NCBI GenBank assembly: GCA_029210625.1
Contig: JARGFU010000012.1
Coordinates: 1-64,000, forward strand
From: Deltaproteobacteria bacterium
Lineage (GTDB): Bacteria; Myxococcota; Myxococcia; SLRQ01
Direction of reading: 5' to 3'
Length of the DNA stretch: 64,000 bases
Part shown: positions 54,632 to 63,878 of the stretch, in pieces
How the letters are laid out: each line of letters begins with the position of its first letter
How positions within the stretch are numbered: position 1 is the first letter of the stretch
Made by a program: the position numbers and the translations under genes
Notes under the pieces: model-generated
Seen by the model: only the letters and a program-made list of their open reading frames with translations
Told to the model about the DNA's origin: nothing
The model's database searches: none

Positions 54632-56302
54632 ATCAAAGACATCCACGGAAACACCCGGGGCCTGAAGCCCAGCCAGCAGAAGCGCCTCGAGGCGACCTAC
54701 CGCCGCAAGGTCTCCCCCGAGGAGATCGTCAGCCCCGAGCTGGCCCGGCACCTCTGCGAGCTCTCCCGGGAGATCGGCCGCCAGGTCGGCGTGCTCCTCG
54801 ACCGCCGCGGCGCCGTGGAGTCGGTGATCGTCGGAGACGCCCAGAAGATCGAGCTGCCGGACATCGGCCGCGCCCGGGCGGGGCAGGTGCGGCTGCGGGG
54901 CCTGCGCCTGGTCCACACCCACCTCAAGCCCTCGGTGCCCGACCGCGACGACCTCACCGACCTGGCGCTGCTGCGCCTGGATCTGGTGGCGGTGATCCAC
55001 GCCGGGCCCGACGGACTCCCGGGCGCCTTCGCCTGGGCCCACCTCCTGCCCGACAACCCCGACGGCGACCTGTGGCGTATCGAGGAGCGGCGCTCGGTCC
55101 ACGAGGGCCTGGACTGGCCGGCCGGCACCCAGATCCAGGACCTGGAGGATCAGCTCGCCTCGTCGGCCCGCCGCCTGCGCACCGTCGAGGGACAGGAGCG
55201 CGCCATCCTGGTGGGGGTCTGCTCCGAGGCCCGGCACGTGGGCCAGGCGCGCCTCGACGAGCTGGCCGAGCTGGCCCGCACGGCGGGGGTCGAGGTCGTC
55301 GACAGCCTGCTGCAGATGCGGCGCAAGGTGGATCCCAAGACCCTCATCGGCCGCGGCAAGCTCGAGGAGCTGAACCTGCGCGCCATGCAGCAGATGGTCG
55401 AGGTGATCCTCTTCGACCGCGACCTGGCGCCCTCCCAGGCCCGGGCGGTGGCCGACGTGACCTCGGTGAAGATCCTCGATCGCACCCAGCTGATCCTCGA
55501 CATCTTCGCCCAGCGCGCGCAGAGCAACGAGGGCAAGATCCAGGTCGAGCTGGCCCAGCTGCGCTACACCATGCCGCGCCTCGCCGCCCGGGACGACTCG
55601 CTCTCCCGCCTCACCGGCGGCATCGGGGCGCGGGGCCCCGGCGAGACCAAGCTCGAGGTGGATCGCCGCCGCGTGCGCGATCGCATCGCCCGGCTGGAGA
55701 AGCAGCTCGAGGCCATCGCCACCTCCCGGGCGACCCGCCGCTCGCGGCGGGTGAGCCGGGACGTCCCCACGGTCGCCATCGTCGGCTACACCAACGCCGG
55801 CAAGAGCACGCTGCTGCGCTCCCTCACCAAGGCCGACGTGCTGGTCGAGGACAAGCTCTTCGCCACCCTCGACACCGCCAGCCGGCGGCTGCGCTTCCCG
55901 CAGGAGCGGGAGGTGGTGATGGTGGACACCGTCGGCTTCGTCCAGGATCTACCCCGCGCGCTCGAGGCGGCCTTCCGGGCCACCCTGGAGGAGATCGACG
56001 AGGCCGACCTCCTGCTGCAGGTGGTGGACGTCTCGGACGAGGACTACCTCGCCAAGATCGAGGCCGTGGAGCGGGTCCTCGACGACCTTGAGGCCGGGCA
56101 GCAGGCGCGGCTGCTGGTCTTCAACAAGGCCGACCGCCTGCCCCGCGAGAAGGCCGAGGCCATCGCCCGCCGCCACGAGGGCATCGCCATCAGCGCGCTG
56201 AAGCGAGAGGGCCTGCGGGAGCTGCTCGAGCACGCCGGCGGCATCCTCTTCCGGGAGGCCGAGGGGGAGCGCGCTCGCCTGGCGCTGGCGGATCTCCCGT
56301 AG
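54632..56302 (+). CDS. hflX: GTPase HflX, with no standard start codon for its N-terminus
   Basis: A ribosome-splitting GTPase of 556 residues if counted from 54632. The N-terminal region GNTRGLKPSQQKRLEATYRR and ELSREIGRQVGVLLDRRG is characteristic of the long HflX in this bacterial group. Next come ERAILVG, KTLIGRGKLEEL, the GGIGARGPGETKLEVDRRR hinge, then the G domain: GYTNAGKST (G1), TLDTASRRL (switch I), DTVGFVQDLP (G3), FNKADRL (G4). Homology begins at an ATC codon (54632) with AGAGGA about 7 nt upstream. The first ATG/GTG/TTG in frame is GTG at 54791, which would cut 53 conserved residues. The in-frame stop upstream is at 54491. Confidence 0.93.
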   Translation: MKDIHGNTRGLKPSQQKRLEATYRRKVSPEEIVSPELARHLCELSREIGRQVGVLLDRRGAVESVIVGDAQKIELPDIGRARAGQVRLRGLRLVHTHLKPSVPDRDDLTDLALLRLDLVAVIHAGPDGLPGAFAWAHLLPDNPDGDLWRIEERRSVHEGLDWPAGTQIQDLEDQLASSARRLRTVEGQERAILVGVCSEARHVGQARLDELAELARTAGVEVVDSLLQMRRKVDPKTLIGRGKLEELNLRAMQQMVEVILFDRDLAPSQARAVADVTSVKILDRTQLILDIFAQRAQSNEGKIQVELAQLRYTMPRLAARDDSLSRLTGGIGARGPGETKLEVDRRRVRDRIARLEKQLEAIATSRATRRSRRVSRDVPTVAIVGYTNAGKSTLLRSLTKADVLVEDKLFATLDTASRRLRFPQEREVVMVDTVGFVQDLPRALEAAFRATLEEIDEADLLLQVVDVSDEDYLAKIEAVERVLDDLEAGQQARLLVFNKADRLPREKAEAIARRHEGIAISALKREGLRELLEHAGGILFREAEGERARLALADLP

Positions 56303-56315
56303 TATCTCTTGCTCC

Positions 56316-56681
56316 ATGGTCCAGCTGGCCACCTTCGCTCTCCTCGTGCAGGAGGGCGGCTTCGATCTCGACTTCCTGGAGCGCAACCGCCACATCATCT
56401 ACCCGGCGGTGGGCGTGCTGGTGATCATCCTCCTGGGCGCCTCGGTCATCTCGGCCTGGCGCACGCCCAAGGTCGAGGGGGCCGAGAAGGCCCGCCTCAA
56501 GGGTGAGGTGATCCGGGCGATGCGCCAGAACATCGGCTGGATCACCGCGGCCGAGCTCGCCGAGCGGCTCGATGTCGACCTCGCCCTGGTGGTGCAGATC
56601 CTCACCGAGATGAAGGAAGAGGACGTGGTCGTCTCGGCGACGATCCAGAACCTGGTGAACTACCGCCTGCGCGGGATCTGA
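56316..56681 (+). CDS. Membrane-anchored winged-helix-like protein
   Basis: A 121-residue protein. One membrane segment lies at about 28-47 (IIYPAVGVLVIILLGASVIS). The cytosolic C-terminal part (LKGEVIRAMRQNIGWITAAELAERLDVDLALVVQILTEMKEEDVVVSATI) has the helix-turn-helix-plus-wing rhythm of winged-helix domains, with ITAAELAERLDVD as the likely turn. It could be a membrane-tethered regulator or a protein-binding module. It begins 13 nt after hflX and is probably co-transcribed. No named family recognised. Confidence 0.75.
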   Translation: MVQLATFALLVQEGGFDLDFLERNRHIIYPAVGVLVIILLGASVISAWRTPKVEGAEKARLKGEVIRAMRQNIGWITAAELAERLDVDLALVVQILTEMKEEDVVVSATIQNLVNYRLRGI

Positions 56682-56684
56682 AGC

Positions 56685-56972
56685 TCAGTCGGGGAGCTTG
56701 ATCTTCGGCTCCTCGGGGTGCGCCCGATAGAGCAGGAAGGTCTTGCCCAGGACCTGCACCAGCTCGGCGTCGCAGGCCTCGGCCAGCTTCGCGCCGACCA
56801 CCTTCTGGTTCTCGGGCGCCTCGCGCACCCGCACCTTGATCAGCTCGTGATCGAGGAGCGCAACCTCGGCCGCCCGGATCACGCCCTCGGTGACCCCGGC
56901 CTGCCCGACCCGGACCACGGGCTCGAGGTGGTGTCCCAACCCACGCAGATGTCTTCTGGCCTTGCCGTTCAT
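56685..56972 (-). CDS. yhbY: CRM-domain ribosome-assembly RNA-binding protein YhbY
   Basis: A 95-residue single CRM domain that binds pre-50S particles. Signature elements are RRHLRGLGHHLEPVVRVGQAGVTEGVI, then LIKVRVREAPENQKVVGAKLAEACDAELVQVLGKTFLLYR. The GxxG-like loop and length (about 97) are normal. The start overlaps the stop of the upstream GYF_2/DnaJ gene (ATGA), so they are coupled. It converges with the winged-helix gene with a 3-nt gap. Confidence 0.95.
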   Translation of the reverse strand: MNGKARRHLRGLGHHLEPVVRVGQAGVTEGVIRAAEVALLDHELIKVRVREAPENQKVVGAKLAEACDAELVQVLGKTFLLYRAHPEEPKIKLPD

Positions 56973-58837
56973 GCCTTCTTCTTCTTGGAGGGGATCTTGG
57001 CCCCGAGGGCCTTGGCCCTGGCCAGATACTGCTTCATCGAGTCCTTGTCACCGTAGGCCTTGGCGATCCGCGCCGCGTTGAGGAAGGCCACGCCGCACTC
57101 CGGGCCGAACTTCATCGCCCGGGTGATGAGCTCCAGGGCCTTGGGCTTCACCGCCTCCCGGTTCTCAGCGCTCACCACCGTCACCCAGGCGAGGTAGGCA
57201 TAGGCCCCCGCGTCCCCCGGGTCCTGACCGATCCGCTGGTTGAGGGCGTCCCGCGCCTTCGCGTAGTCCTTCTGCGAGAGCATCTCCTCGAAGGGATCCC
57301 ACTGCGCCGCCTCCTGCTGGGCGCTCTCCTCCTCGGCCTTCGCGCCGAGGTACTCCTTGCGCTTGGCCTCGGAGTCGAGGGCCTTGTAGGCGGCGGTGAG
57401 GCGGTCGAAGATCGTGCGGTAGTCCTGCTGCAGCGCCTCGGGCGCGTCGGGCACCCGGTCGGGGTGGAAGATGCGGATCCGCTTGTTGAAGGCGGCCTTC
57501 ACCTCCTCGTCGGTGCAGCTCTGCTTCAGGCCGAGGACCGTGAAGTGATCGCCCTTCTCCACCCGGGCCATCATCTTGGCGGCCCGCTCCTCCTGCTCGC
57601 TCCAGTCCTTCGCCGGCTCGGGCGGCGGCGCCGGCGCGGCGGCCTCGGGCTGGACCTCGACCACCCCCGCGAAGGAGAGGAAGCGGCACTCGGCCAGGAG
57701 CAGGGCCAGGCGCAGGAGGGTCCCGCCAGAGTCACCCTCGGTCTGGGCGAGCTGGGCGGGAGAGTGGACTCCGTCGAAGAGGGGATAGAGCCGGGTCTCG
57801 GCGGGGCCGAGGCGAAGATCCTCCACCTTGCAGCCGGCGACGTTGGTCTTCATCGCCGGCGCCTCGAGCCTCGGACCGAGGCGCTCACGCACCTCGGCCT
57901 CGGTGATCAGCCGGGCGGCCTTCACCAGGAACTGGTAGGGGTTGCTGCCGAGCGGGAAGGCGTCCGGCGGGGGCGGCACGTCGCGCTGGACCAGAAAGCT
58001 CCCCTCACAGAGCTGGAGGATCTCGAGGTAGACCTCACTGGCCCAGGCCGCGAGGTGCTGGAAGCCGGTCCCGGGATCCATCAAGCCCTGGGCGAAGAGC
58101 GCGGCGGTGAAGCTGCCCCCGAAGTTCGACGCCCCCGCCTCGGCCTGCTGCTTCTGGGCCTCGGCCAGGTGCCCCTTCTCCACCAGCCACTCCCCCAGCG
58201 CGGTGAGCTCGCTGTCGACGTGCTCGGGCTTGCCCTTCTTGTAGTGGACCACCGAGACGCCCCCGGGGCCGACGAACTCCACCCGGGCCGTGAGCTCCGT
58301 CGCGGCGATGGTGAAGGCGAGGCGCAGGGCCGAGGTCTGCGAGAGGTCGCCCTGATCGGGCAGCTCGAGCTCGGAGATCGGCTCGGGGGCGAGGACCGAG
58401 GGGTCGAAGGCCGCCGGGGGTGGGGCGTCCGGGGCGAGGGCGGAGGGATCGAAGACGGCCCCCGGCGAGGGATCCGGCGCGAGGGCGGAGGGATCCAGGG
58501 CGGCCCCCGGGGAGGGCGCGAGGGAGGAGGGATCCAGAGCCACCGCGGCCGCGGCGACCTGCTGCTCGACGTCGGTGACCTGGATGGTCAGCCCGGGGGG
58601 CGGCGGGAGCCGATCGACGTCGGCGGGATCGACCCCCCACCACTCGGTGTCGAGGACCTCGCGCAGCTCGGGGAAGCGGCCGATCTGGACGAAGTTCTCG
58701 CCGTCCGCCGAGGCCTGGAGCTGCCCCTTGAAGAGCTTCTGCGGGATCAGGAGCTCCAGGGTGGAGGCCTGCAGCGGCCCCCAGCGCTTACCCTCGTCGT
58801 TGCGGATCCAGTATTGCTGCGGGGTGACCTCGTCCAT
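56969..58837 (-). CDS. GYF_2 / DUF4388-like / J-domain fusion protein
   Basis: A 622-residue cytosolic protein. Residues about 8-62 resemble a GYF_2 domain (QYWIRNDEGKRWGPLQASTLELL). At about 90-150 there are four copies of a (A/F)DPS(S/A/V)LAP repeat in a Pro/Ala linker. About 165-310 resembles DUF4388 (VSVVHYKKGKPEHVDSELTALGEWLVEKGHL). Near 475-545 is a J domain (HFTVLGLKQSCTDEEVKAAFNKR, FHPDRVPDAPE with the HPD triad). A TPR-like tail and a KKKK end follow. It probably recruits Hsp70 to a target recognised by the N-terminal modules. Start ATG at 58837; the coding frame upstream belongs to no gene. Confidence 0.85.
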   Translation of the reverse strand: MDEVTPQQYWIRNDEGKRWGPLQASTLELLIPQKLFKGQLQASADGENFVQIGRFPELREVLDTEWWGVDPADVDRLPPPPGLTIQVTDVEQQVAAAAVALDPSSLAPSPGAALDPSALAPDPSPGAVFDPSALAPDAPPPAAFDPSVLAPEPISELELPDQGDLSQTSALRLAFTIAATELTARVEFVGPGGVSVVHYKKGKPEHVDSELTALGEWLVEKGHLAEAQKQQAEAGASNFGGSFTAALFAQGLMDPGTGFQHLAAWASEVYLEILQLCEGSFLVQRDVPPPPDAFPLGSNPYQFLVKAARLITEAEVRERLGPRLEAPAMKTNVAGCKVEDLRLGPAETRLYPLFDGVHSPAQLAQTEGDSGGTLLRLALLLAECRFLSFAGVVEVQPEAAAPAPPPEPAKDWSEQEERAAKMMARVEKGDHFTVLGLKQSCTDEEVKAAFNKRIRIFHPDRVPDAPEALQQDYRTIFDRLTAAYKALDSEAKRKEYLGAKAEEESAQQEAAQWDPFEEMLSQKDYAKARDALNQRIGQDPGDAGAYAYLAWVTVVSAENREAVKPKALELITRAMKFGPECGVAFLNAARIAKAYGDKDSMKQYLARAKALGAKIPSKKKKA

Positions 58838-58872
58838 GGCTCTCGTGGCGAAAAGGTAGCACGCAACCCGAA

Positions 58873-61482
58873 TCAGCGGCCATCGCCGGCCGCGGGCGGC
58901 GGCGGCTCTCGCGGCGCGTCGAGGGACTCGAGCCGGCGCTGGATCCGCTGCCGCTGGGCCCCCCGGGTCCGCTCCAGCGCCTGCTCGTAGGCCTCCGCGG
59001 CCTCCGCCGGGCGCCCGAGCTCTCGCAGGAGATCGCCCATGGCGATCGGCGCCGCCGCGCTCTCCTCGTTCTGCCGGGCGGCGAGGCGATAGGCCTCCAG
59101 CGCCCGCTCGGGCTCCCCCTGCCGGGCGAGGAGCTGGCCCCGGAGCAGGTGGTAGGTCGCCCGCTGGCCGCGTCCGCGCAGGCCGGAGGCCCGGGCGAGC
59201 GCCTCGTCGGCGCCCTCGAGGTCCCCGGTGGTCAGCAGCAGGCGGGTCAGCTCGAGGGAGAGGGTCGGGTCGCCGGGGAGCCGGGCGAGGCCCTGCTGCA
59301 GCACGGCGCCCGCGGCGGCCAGATCGTTCTGGCCTCGATGGATCCGGGCCAGCAGGAGGGGTCCGCGGGGATCGAGGGGCGCGAGGGCCTGGAGCCGGGT
59401 GGCGAGCTCGAGGGCCCGCTCCGCTTCGCCCTCGCTCCGCGCCGCGGTGGCCGCCAGCGCCAGCAGATCCGCCGAGTCGGGCCAAACCTCCAGGGAGCGG
59501 GTCGCGATCTCCAGGAGATCGGCCCACCGCTCGCGCCGGGCGAGGTAGTTCGCCAGCTCGGTCCGGGCGCGCTCCTCCTCGGGCAGCGCCCGCGCCAGGT
59601 CCTCGAGGGCCGGGAAGCTGCGCTCGGCGCTGGCGAGCACCGAGGGGATCGGGTGACCCCAGCGCGCCGCGAGGCGGTACTCGAGCAGCGCCTGCTCCCG
59701 CTGGCCGGCCCGGGTCAGGAGGATCGCCGCCAGGAGGTGGGCGAGGGGCTCGGTGGGCGAGAGGTACATTGCCCGGCTGACCCAGCGCATCGCGGCGACC
59801 TCCTCGCCTCGCTCGGCGAGGGTGCGGGCGGCCACGAGCGCGACCATGTGATCGGTGGGGTGGCGCCGCTGCGCCTCCCGGGCCCGCTCGAGGAAGACCG
59901 GCGTCTCGAGCTCCCCCTCCTGGAGCGCGGCGAGGTCCGCGTCGGCGAGCCCGCGGGAGGCCAGGCCCAGGCCCGCGGCCCCGAGGAGGGCGACGCCGCC
60001 CAGGAGGGCGAGGGCCGGCAGCCGGCCGAGGCCGAGCTCCCGCTTCGTCGCCTCCTCGCCCTCCCCCCGCTGGCGGCCGCGACAGGCCAGGGTCAGGGCC
60101 AGGGTCGCCGGGATGGCCACCCCGCCGAAGACCGTGGAGAAGTCCGCGAGCTCGTGGACCCCCAGCGCCGCGAGGCCCGCCACCACGCCCGCGCCGCGGG
60201 GCGAGGCGACCACCCGGGCGCCCTGCACCAGGAGGAAGGCGAAGACGAGGACGAAGAGCGTCCCACCGATCAGGCCGAGCTCGGCGAGGGCCTGCACCGG
60301 CTGGCTCTCGGCGTGGGAGAAGGTGCCGACCCGGGCGATGGTCCGGTAGACGGGGAAGGTCAGCGCCCAGGCGCCCCGCCCCACCCCGGTGAGCCAGTGG
60401 CCCTGGATGAGCTCCCGGCCGTCCCGCCAGATCGCCAGGCGCATCTCCCCCGAGAGCGCCTCCTCCCCGCCGAGGGTCTGCAGCTCGGCGAGGACCGGCT
60501 CGAGGGCGAGGTAGGCGACGCCCGAGAGCACCGCGACCACCCCGACGAGGGCGAGCCCCAGCGGCCACCCCCGCGCCCGCAGCGGCCGCCGGTCCTCCGC
60601 GACGAGAGCCTCGCGCCCCCGGAGCCGGGCCTGCAGGAGGGCGAAGACCGCCAGCCCCACGGCCCACCCCACCATCCCGCCGCGCGAGAGGGTCAGCACG
60701 CAGGTGATGGAGACCCCCACGAAGACCGCACCCCAGAGCAGGGCGAGGGGCCGGGTGCGGGCGCCGAAGGCGAGCCCCAGGCACAGGGGGGCCAGCAGCC
60801 CCAGCAGCGCCGCCAGGTGGTTGGGGTTGACGAAGCTCGCGAAGAGGAAGCCCCGGGGCGGCACCGGGAAGACACCGTAGATGAGCTCGAGGCGGGCGAG
60901 CTTCTGACCGAAGGCCAGCACCACCAGCAGCGCGGCGAGCGCACCCAGGTAGAGCGCGATCCGCCGGCGGCCGTGGCGCGAGCGCGCGAGCTGGGTCACC
61001 ACGAGGAAGAGGAGGAAGAAGGTCGCGTGGCGCGCGACCTCCAGCGCCGTCGCGGCCGGGTCGAGGGAGACCGGGCGCCAGGCGGGCCAGGCGCCGAGGT
61101 CGCCCAGGGAGTAGGCCAGGAGCTCGGCCGAGCGCGGCGCCAGCAGCTCCAGCAGGGCTGGCGGCAGCGGCAGGAGCTGCAGGGCCTCCAGCCCCAGGAG
61201 CAGGCCCAGCCCGAGGGTCGCCCAGCGCGGCAGGACGAGGCGCCCTCCCCCGCGCAGCGCGAGGAGCAGGCCAGCGGCCGCGAGCCCGACCCCGAGCAGC
61301 TCCAGCGCCGTCGCCCAGAGGTGCACCGAGCCGAGGGCGAGGGGGGCGAGGAAGAGGGTCAGGACGACGGCGCCCTCGGAGACGCGGGCGAAGGGACCCC
61401 GGGGTCCTCGCGCCCGCGACCGGCGCTGACGACGCCCGGTCTCGGCGGCGGGATCCCTGCGGCTCGAGGTCGACTCGCTCAT
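58873..61482 (-). CDS. O-antigen ligase/polymerase-family (Wzy/WaaL-like) membrane protein with C-terminal TPR region
   Basis: An 869-residue inner-membrane protein. About 12 hydrophobic segments occupy residues 35-500. The family's conserved periplasmic loop is present: SFVNPNHLAALLGLLAPL, the following TLSRGGMVGW, and HWLTGVGRGAW ... FSHAESQPVQALAELGLIGG with the conserved His. From about 525 to the end come tetratricopeptide repeats. It would polymerise or ligate lipid-linked glycans. It is divergent from ugd across 59 bp and so belongs to the polysaccharide locus at the right edge. Confidence 0.88.
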   Translation of the reverse strand: MSESTSSRRDPAAETGRRQRRSRARGPRGPFARVSEGAVVLTLFLAPLALGSVHLWATALELLGVGLAAAGLLLALRGGGRLVLPRWATLGLGLLLGLEALQLLPLPPALLELLAPRSAELLAYSLGDLGAWPAWRPVSLDPAATALEVARHATFFLLFLVVTQLARSRHGRRRIALYLGALAALLVVLAFGQKLARLELIYGVFPVPPRGFLFASFVNPNHLAALLGLLAPLCLGLAFGARTRPLALLWGAVFVGVSITCVLTLSRGGMVGWAVGLAVFALLQARLRGREALVAEDRRPLRARGWPLGLALVGVVAVLSGVAYLALEPVLAELQTLGGEEALSGEMRLAIWRDGRELIQGHWLTGVGRGAWALTFPVYRTIARVGTFSHAESQPVQALAELGLIGGTLFVLVFAFLLVQGARVVASPRGAGVVAGLAALGVHELADFSTVFGGVAIPATLALTLACRGRQRGEGEEATKRELGLGRLPALALLGGVALLGAAGLGLASRGLADADLAALQEGELETPVFLERAREAQRRHPTDHMVALVAARTLAERGEEVAAMRWVSRAMYLSPTEPLAHLLAAILLTRAGQREQALLEYRLAARWGHPIPSVLASAERSFPALEDLARALPEEERARTELANYLARRERWADLLEIATRSLEVWPDSADLLALAATAARSEGEAERALELATRLQALAPLDPRGPLLLARIHRGQNDLAAAGAVLQQGLARLPGDPTLSLELTRLLLTTGDLEGADEALARASGLRGRGQRATYHLLRGQLLARQGEPERALEAYRLAARQNEESAAAPIAMGDLLRELGRPAEAAEAYEQALERTRGAQRQRIQRRLESLDAPREPPPPAAGDGR

Positions 61483-61541
61483 CGCGGCCCAGCCTACCGG
61501 GCGCTGGCTTTTGGGTCGATCGATGATAGGGCTGACCGGCC

Positions 61542-62849
61542 ATGAAACTCGCCGTCGTCGGAACCGGATACGTGGGCCTCGTCGCTGGCACCTGTCTCTC
61601 GGAGACGGGTCATGACGTGGTCTGCATCGACATCGATGCCGCCCGCATCGCCCTGCTCGAGCAGGGTCAGATCCCCATCTACGAGCCCGGCCTCGAGGAG
61701 CTGGTCCGCCGCAACGCGAAGGCCGAGCGCCTGACCTTCTCCACCGATCCGGACGCCGTGCGGGGCGCCGAGGTGATCTTCGTCGCCGTGCAGACCCCCC
61801 AGGACGAGGACGGCTCGGCCGACCTCACCCACATGCTCGAGGCCGTCCGCGACATCCTCGGCCGCTGCCGGGACGACGCCATCCTGGTGCTCAAGAGCAC
61901 GGTGCCGGTGGGCAGCGCCGACCGGGTCTGGGAGCTGGTGCACGAGCTGCGGGGCCCCGACACGAAGGTCGAGGTCGCCAGCAACCCCGAGTTCCTCAAG
62001 GAGGGCGCGGCGGTCGACGACTTCCAGCGGCCGGATCGGGTGGTCATCGGCCACCGGACCGAGCGGACCCGGCAGGTGATGGGCGACCTCTACGCCCCCT
62101 TCGTCCGCACCGAGAACCCGATCCTCTTCATGGACCACCGCAGCGCCGAGCTGACCAAGTACGCCTCGAACGCGATGCTGGCCACCCGGATCTCCTTCAT
62201 GAACGGCGTGGCCCTCCTCTGCGAGGCCACCGGCGCCGACGTGGATCTGGTCCGCAAGGCCGTGGGCGCCGACTCCCGCATCGGCTACCCCTTCCTCTTC
62301 CCCGGGGTGGGCTACGGGGGCAGCTGCTTCCCCAAGGACGTGCAGGCCCTCCTCCACACCTCCAAGGTCCACGGCGTCGAGCTGCCGATCCTGCAGGCCG
62401 CCGAGGACGTGAACGTCCGGATGCGGCTGCTCCTCCTCCGGAAGGCGAAGCAGCACTTCGGGGAGCTGAAGGGCCGCAAGGTCGCGGTCTGGGGCCTGGC
62501 CTTCAAGCCCAAGACCGACGACGTCCGCGAGGCGCCGGCCCTCTACCTGATCCGGGCGCTGGTCGAGGCGGGCGCGAAGGTCGAGGCCTTCGATCCGGCG
62601 GGCACCGTGAACGCGAAGCGGGCGCTCGCCGATCTCGGCGAGGCCGTGACCTACCACGAGCGCAACTACGACTGCCTCGAGGGCGCCGAGGCCCTCTTCC
62701 TCATGACCGAGTGGAACGCCTTCCGCCGGCCCGACTTCGAGCGCATCCGGTCGCTGATGGCCACCCCGGTGGTCTTCGACGGTCGGAACATCTACAACCG
62801 CGAGCGGCTGCTCGAGCAGGGCTTCGTCTACCACGGCGTGGGGCGCTGA
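61542..62849 (+). CDS. ugd: UDP-glucose 6-dehydrogenase
   Basis: A 435-residue NAD-dependent enzyme oxidising UDP-glucose to UDP-glucuronate. The N-terminal Rossmann motif is VGTGYVGLVAGTCLSETGHDV, followed by VFVAVQTPQ-type FVAVQTPQDEDGSAD, STVPVGSADRV, NPEFLKEGAAVDDF and the catalytic Cys in GYGGSCFPKDVQAL. The C-terminal domain has WGLAFKPKTDDVREAPAL. Length is typical. It heads a rightward run with a small lipoprotein and a GT2 enzyme; the product probably feeds the decarboxylase at the window edge. Confidence 0.96.
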   Translation: MKLAVVGTGYVGLVAGTCLSETGHDVVCIDIDAARIALLEQGQIPIYEPGLEELVRRNAKAERLTFSTDPDAVRGAEVIFVAVQTPQDEDGSADLTHMLEAVRDILGRCRDDAILVLKSTVPVGSADRVWELVHELRGPDTKVEVASNPEFLKEGAAVDDFQRPDRVVIGHRTERTRQVMGDLYAPFVRTENPILFMDHRSAELTKYASNAMLATRISFMNGVALLCEATGADVDLVRKAVGADSRIGYPFLFPGVGYGGSCFPKDVQALLHTSKVHGVELPILQAAEDVNVRMRLLLLRKAKQHFGELKGRKVAVWGLAFKPKTDDVREAPALYLIRALVEAGAKVEAFDPAGTVNAKRALADLGEAVTYHERNYDCLEGAEALFLMTEWNAFRRPDFERIRSLMATPVVFDGRNIYNRERLLEQGFVYHGVGR

Positions 62850-62850
62850 C

Positions 62851-63147
62851 ATGATGCGACGTCTTTCCTTCCTCCTTTCGATCCTCGCCCTCACGGCCCT
62901 CGGCCTCGCCGCCGCGGGCTGCACTCACCCCTGCCTGAAGCTGGCCGAGCAGATCTGCGAGTGCGAGCCGGGGGAGATCGAGAAGGAGGCCTGCGAGCGC
63001 GAGATGAAGTCGGCCTACGACAGCGCCCGGGTGAACGAGCTGAAGGCGCAGGCCGACACCTGCACCGAGCTCCTCGACACCTGCGACTGCACCCGGCTGG
63101 ACACCGAGGAGGGGCGCCAGGCCTGCGGCCTCGCCCGGACGCCATGA
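62851..63147 (+). CDS. Small Cys-rich lipoprotein
   Basis: A 98-residue lipoprotein: signal peptide and lipobox GLAAAGC (Cys at about 24), then a charged helical stretch with paired cysteines (CICEC-like pattern QICECEPGEIEKEACE; TCDCTRLD). Its stop overlaps the start of the GT2 gene (ATGA-type overlap at 63144-63147) and it begins one base after ugd ends, so the three genes are translationally coupled. No family recognised; it may be a structural accessory of the export machinery. Confidence 0.78.
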   Translation: MMRRLSFLLSILALTALGLAAAGCTHPCLKLAEQICECEPGEIEKEACEREMKSAYDSARVNELKAQADTCTELLDTCDCTRLDTEEGRQACGLARTP

Positions 63148-63878
63148 GCGCGCACCGCCCCAAGCTCTCCGTGGTCATGCCGGCCTACAACGAGCTGGCC
63201 ACCATCGACGAGATCCTCGAGCGCGTCGCCGCGGTGCCCATCGAGAAGGAGATCATCGTCGTCGACGACGGCTCCACCGACGGCACCCGGGACCACCTGA
63301 AGGAGCTCGAGGAGCGCTGGTCCGGCGAGGAGCACCCCCACGCCACCCTCCGGGTCTTCCTGCAGCCGCAGAACGGCGGCAAGGGCAAGGCCTTGCGAAC
63401 CGGCTTCGCCCACGCCCGCGGCGAGGTGACCATCGTCCAGGACGCCGACCTCGAGTACGACCCGGACGACTACCCGAAGGTGGTCGGCCCGATCCTCGAG
63501 GGCCGGGCGGAGGTGGTCTACGGCAGCCGCTACGCCGACATCGGCCCGCGCGACCTCCTGGACTGGCACACCTTCGGCAACCAGCTCCTCACCTGGTCGA
63601 GCAACCTGCTCACCGGGCTGCGCCTCTCCGACATGGAGACCTGCTACAAGGCGTTCCGCACCGAGCTGCTCCAGTCCCTCGACCTGCGCGAGGATCGCTT
63701 CGGCTTCGAGCCGGAGGTCACCGCCCAGCTCGCCCGCCGCGGCGTGCGCCCGATGGAGGTCGGGATCGCCTACGAGAGCCGGGGCTGGGACGAGGGCAAG
63801 AAGATCGGCTGGAAGGACGGCGTCGAGGCCTACCGGGTGATGCTCACTCAGGCGTTCGACCGGCTGCGCTCCCGGTAG
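63144..63878 (+). CDS. Family 2 glycosyltransferase (dolichol-phosphate-mannose-synthase-like)
   Basis: A 244-residue GT-A fold enzyme. Motifs are [62 protein letters not shown] (metal-binding DAD) and [28 protein letters not shown]. This is the DPM1-like subgroup that transfers a sugar to a polyprenyl phosphate. No membrane segment is present. The ATG at 63144 gives the canonical N-terminus. Its 3' end overlaps the convergent decarboxylase gene by 31 nt. Confidence 0.94.
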   Translation: MSAHRPKLSVVMPAYNELATIDEILERVAAVPIEKEIIVVDDGSTDGTRDHLKELEERWSGEEHPHATLRVFLQPQNGGKGKALRTGFAHARGEVTIVQDADLEYDPDDYPKVVGPILEGRAEVVYGSRYADIGPRDLLDWHTFGNQLLTWSSNLLTGLRLSDMETCYKAFRTELLQSLDLREDRFGFEPEVTAQLARRGVRPMEVGIAYESRGWDEGKKIGWKDGVEAYRVMLTQAFDRLRSR

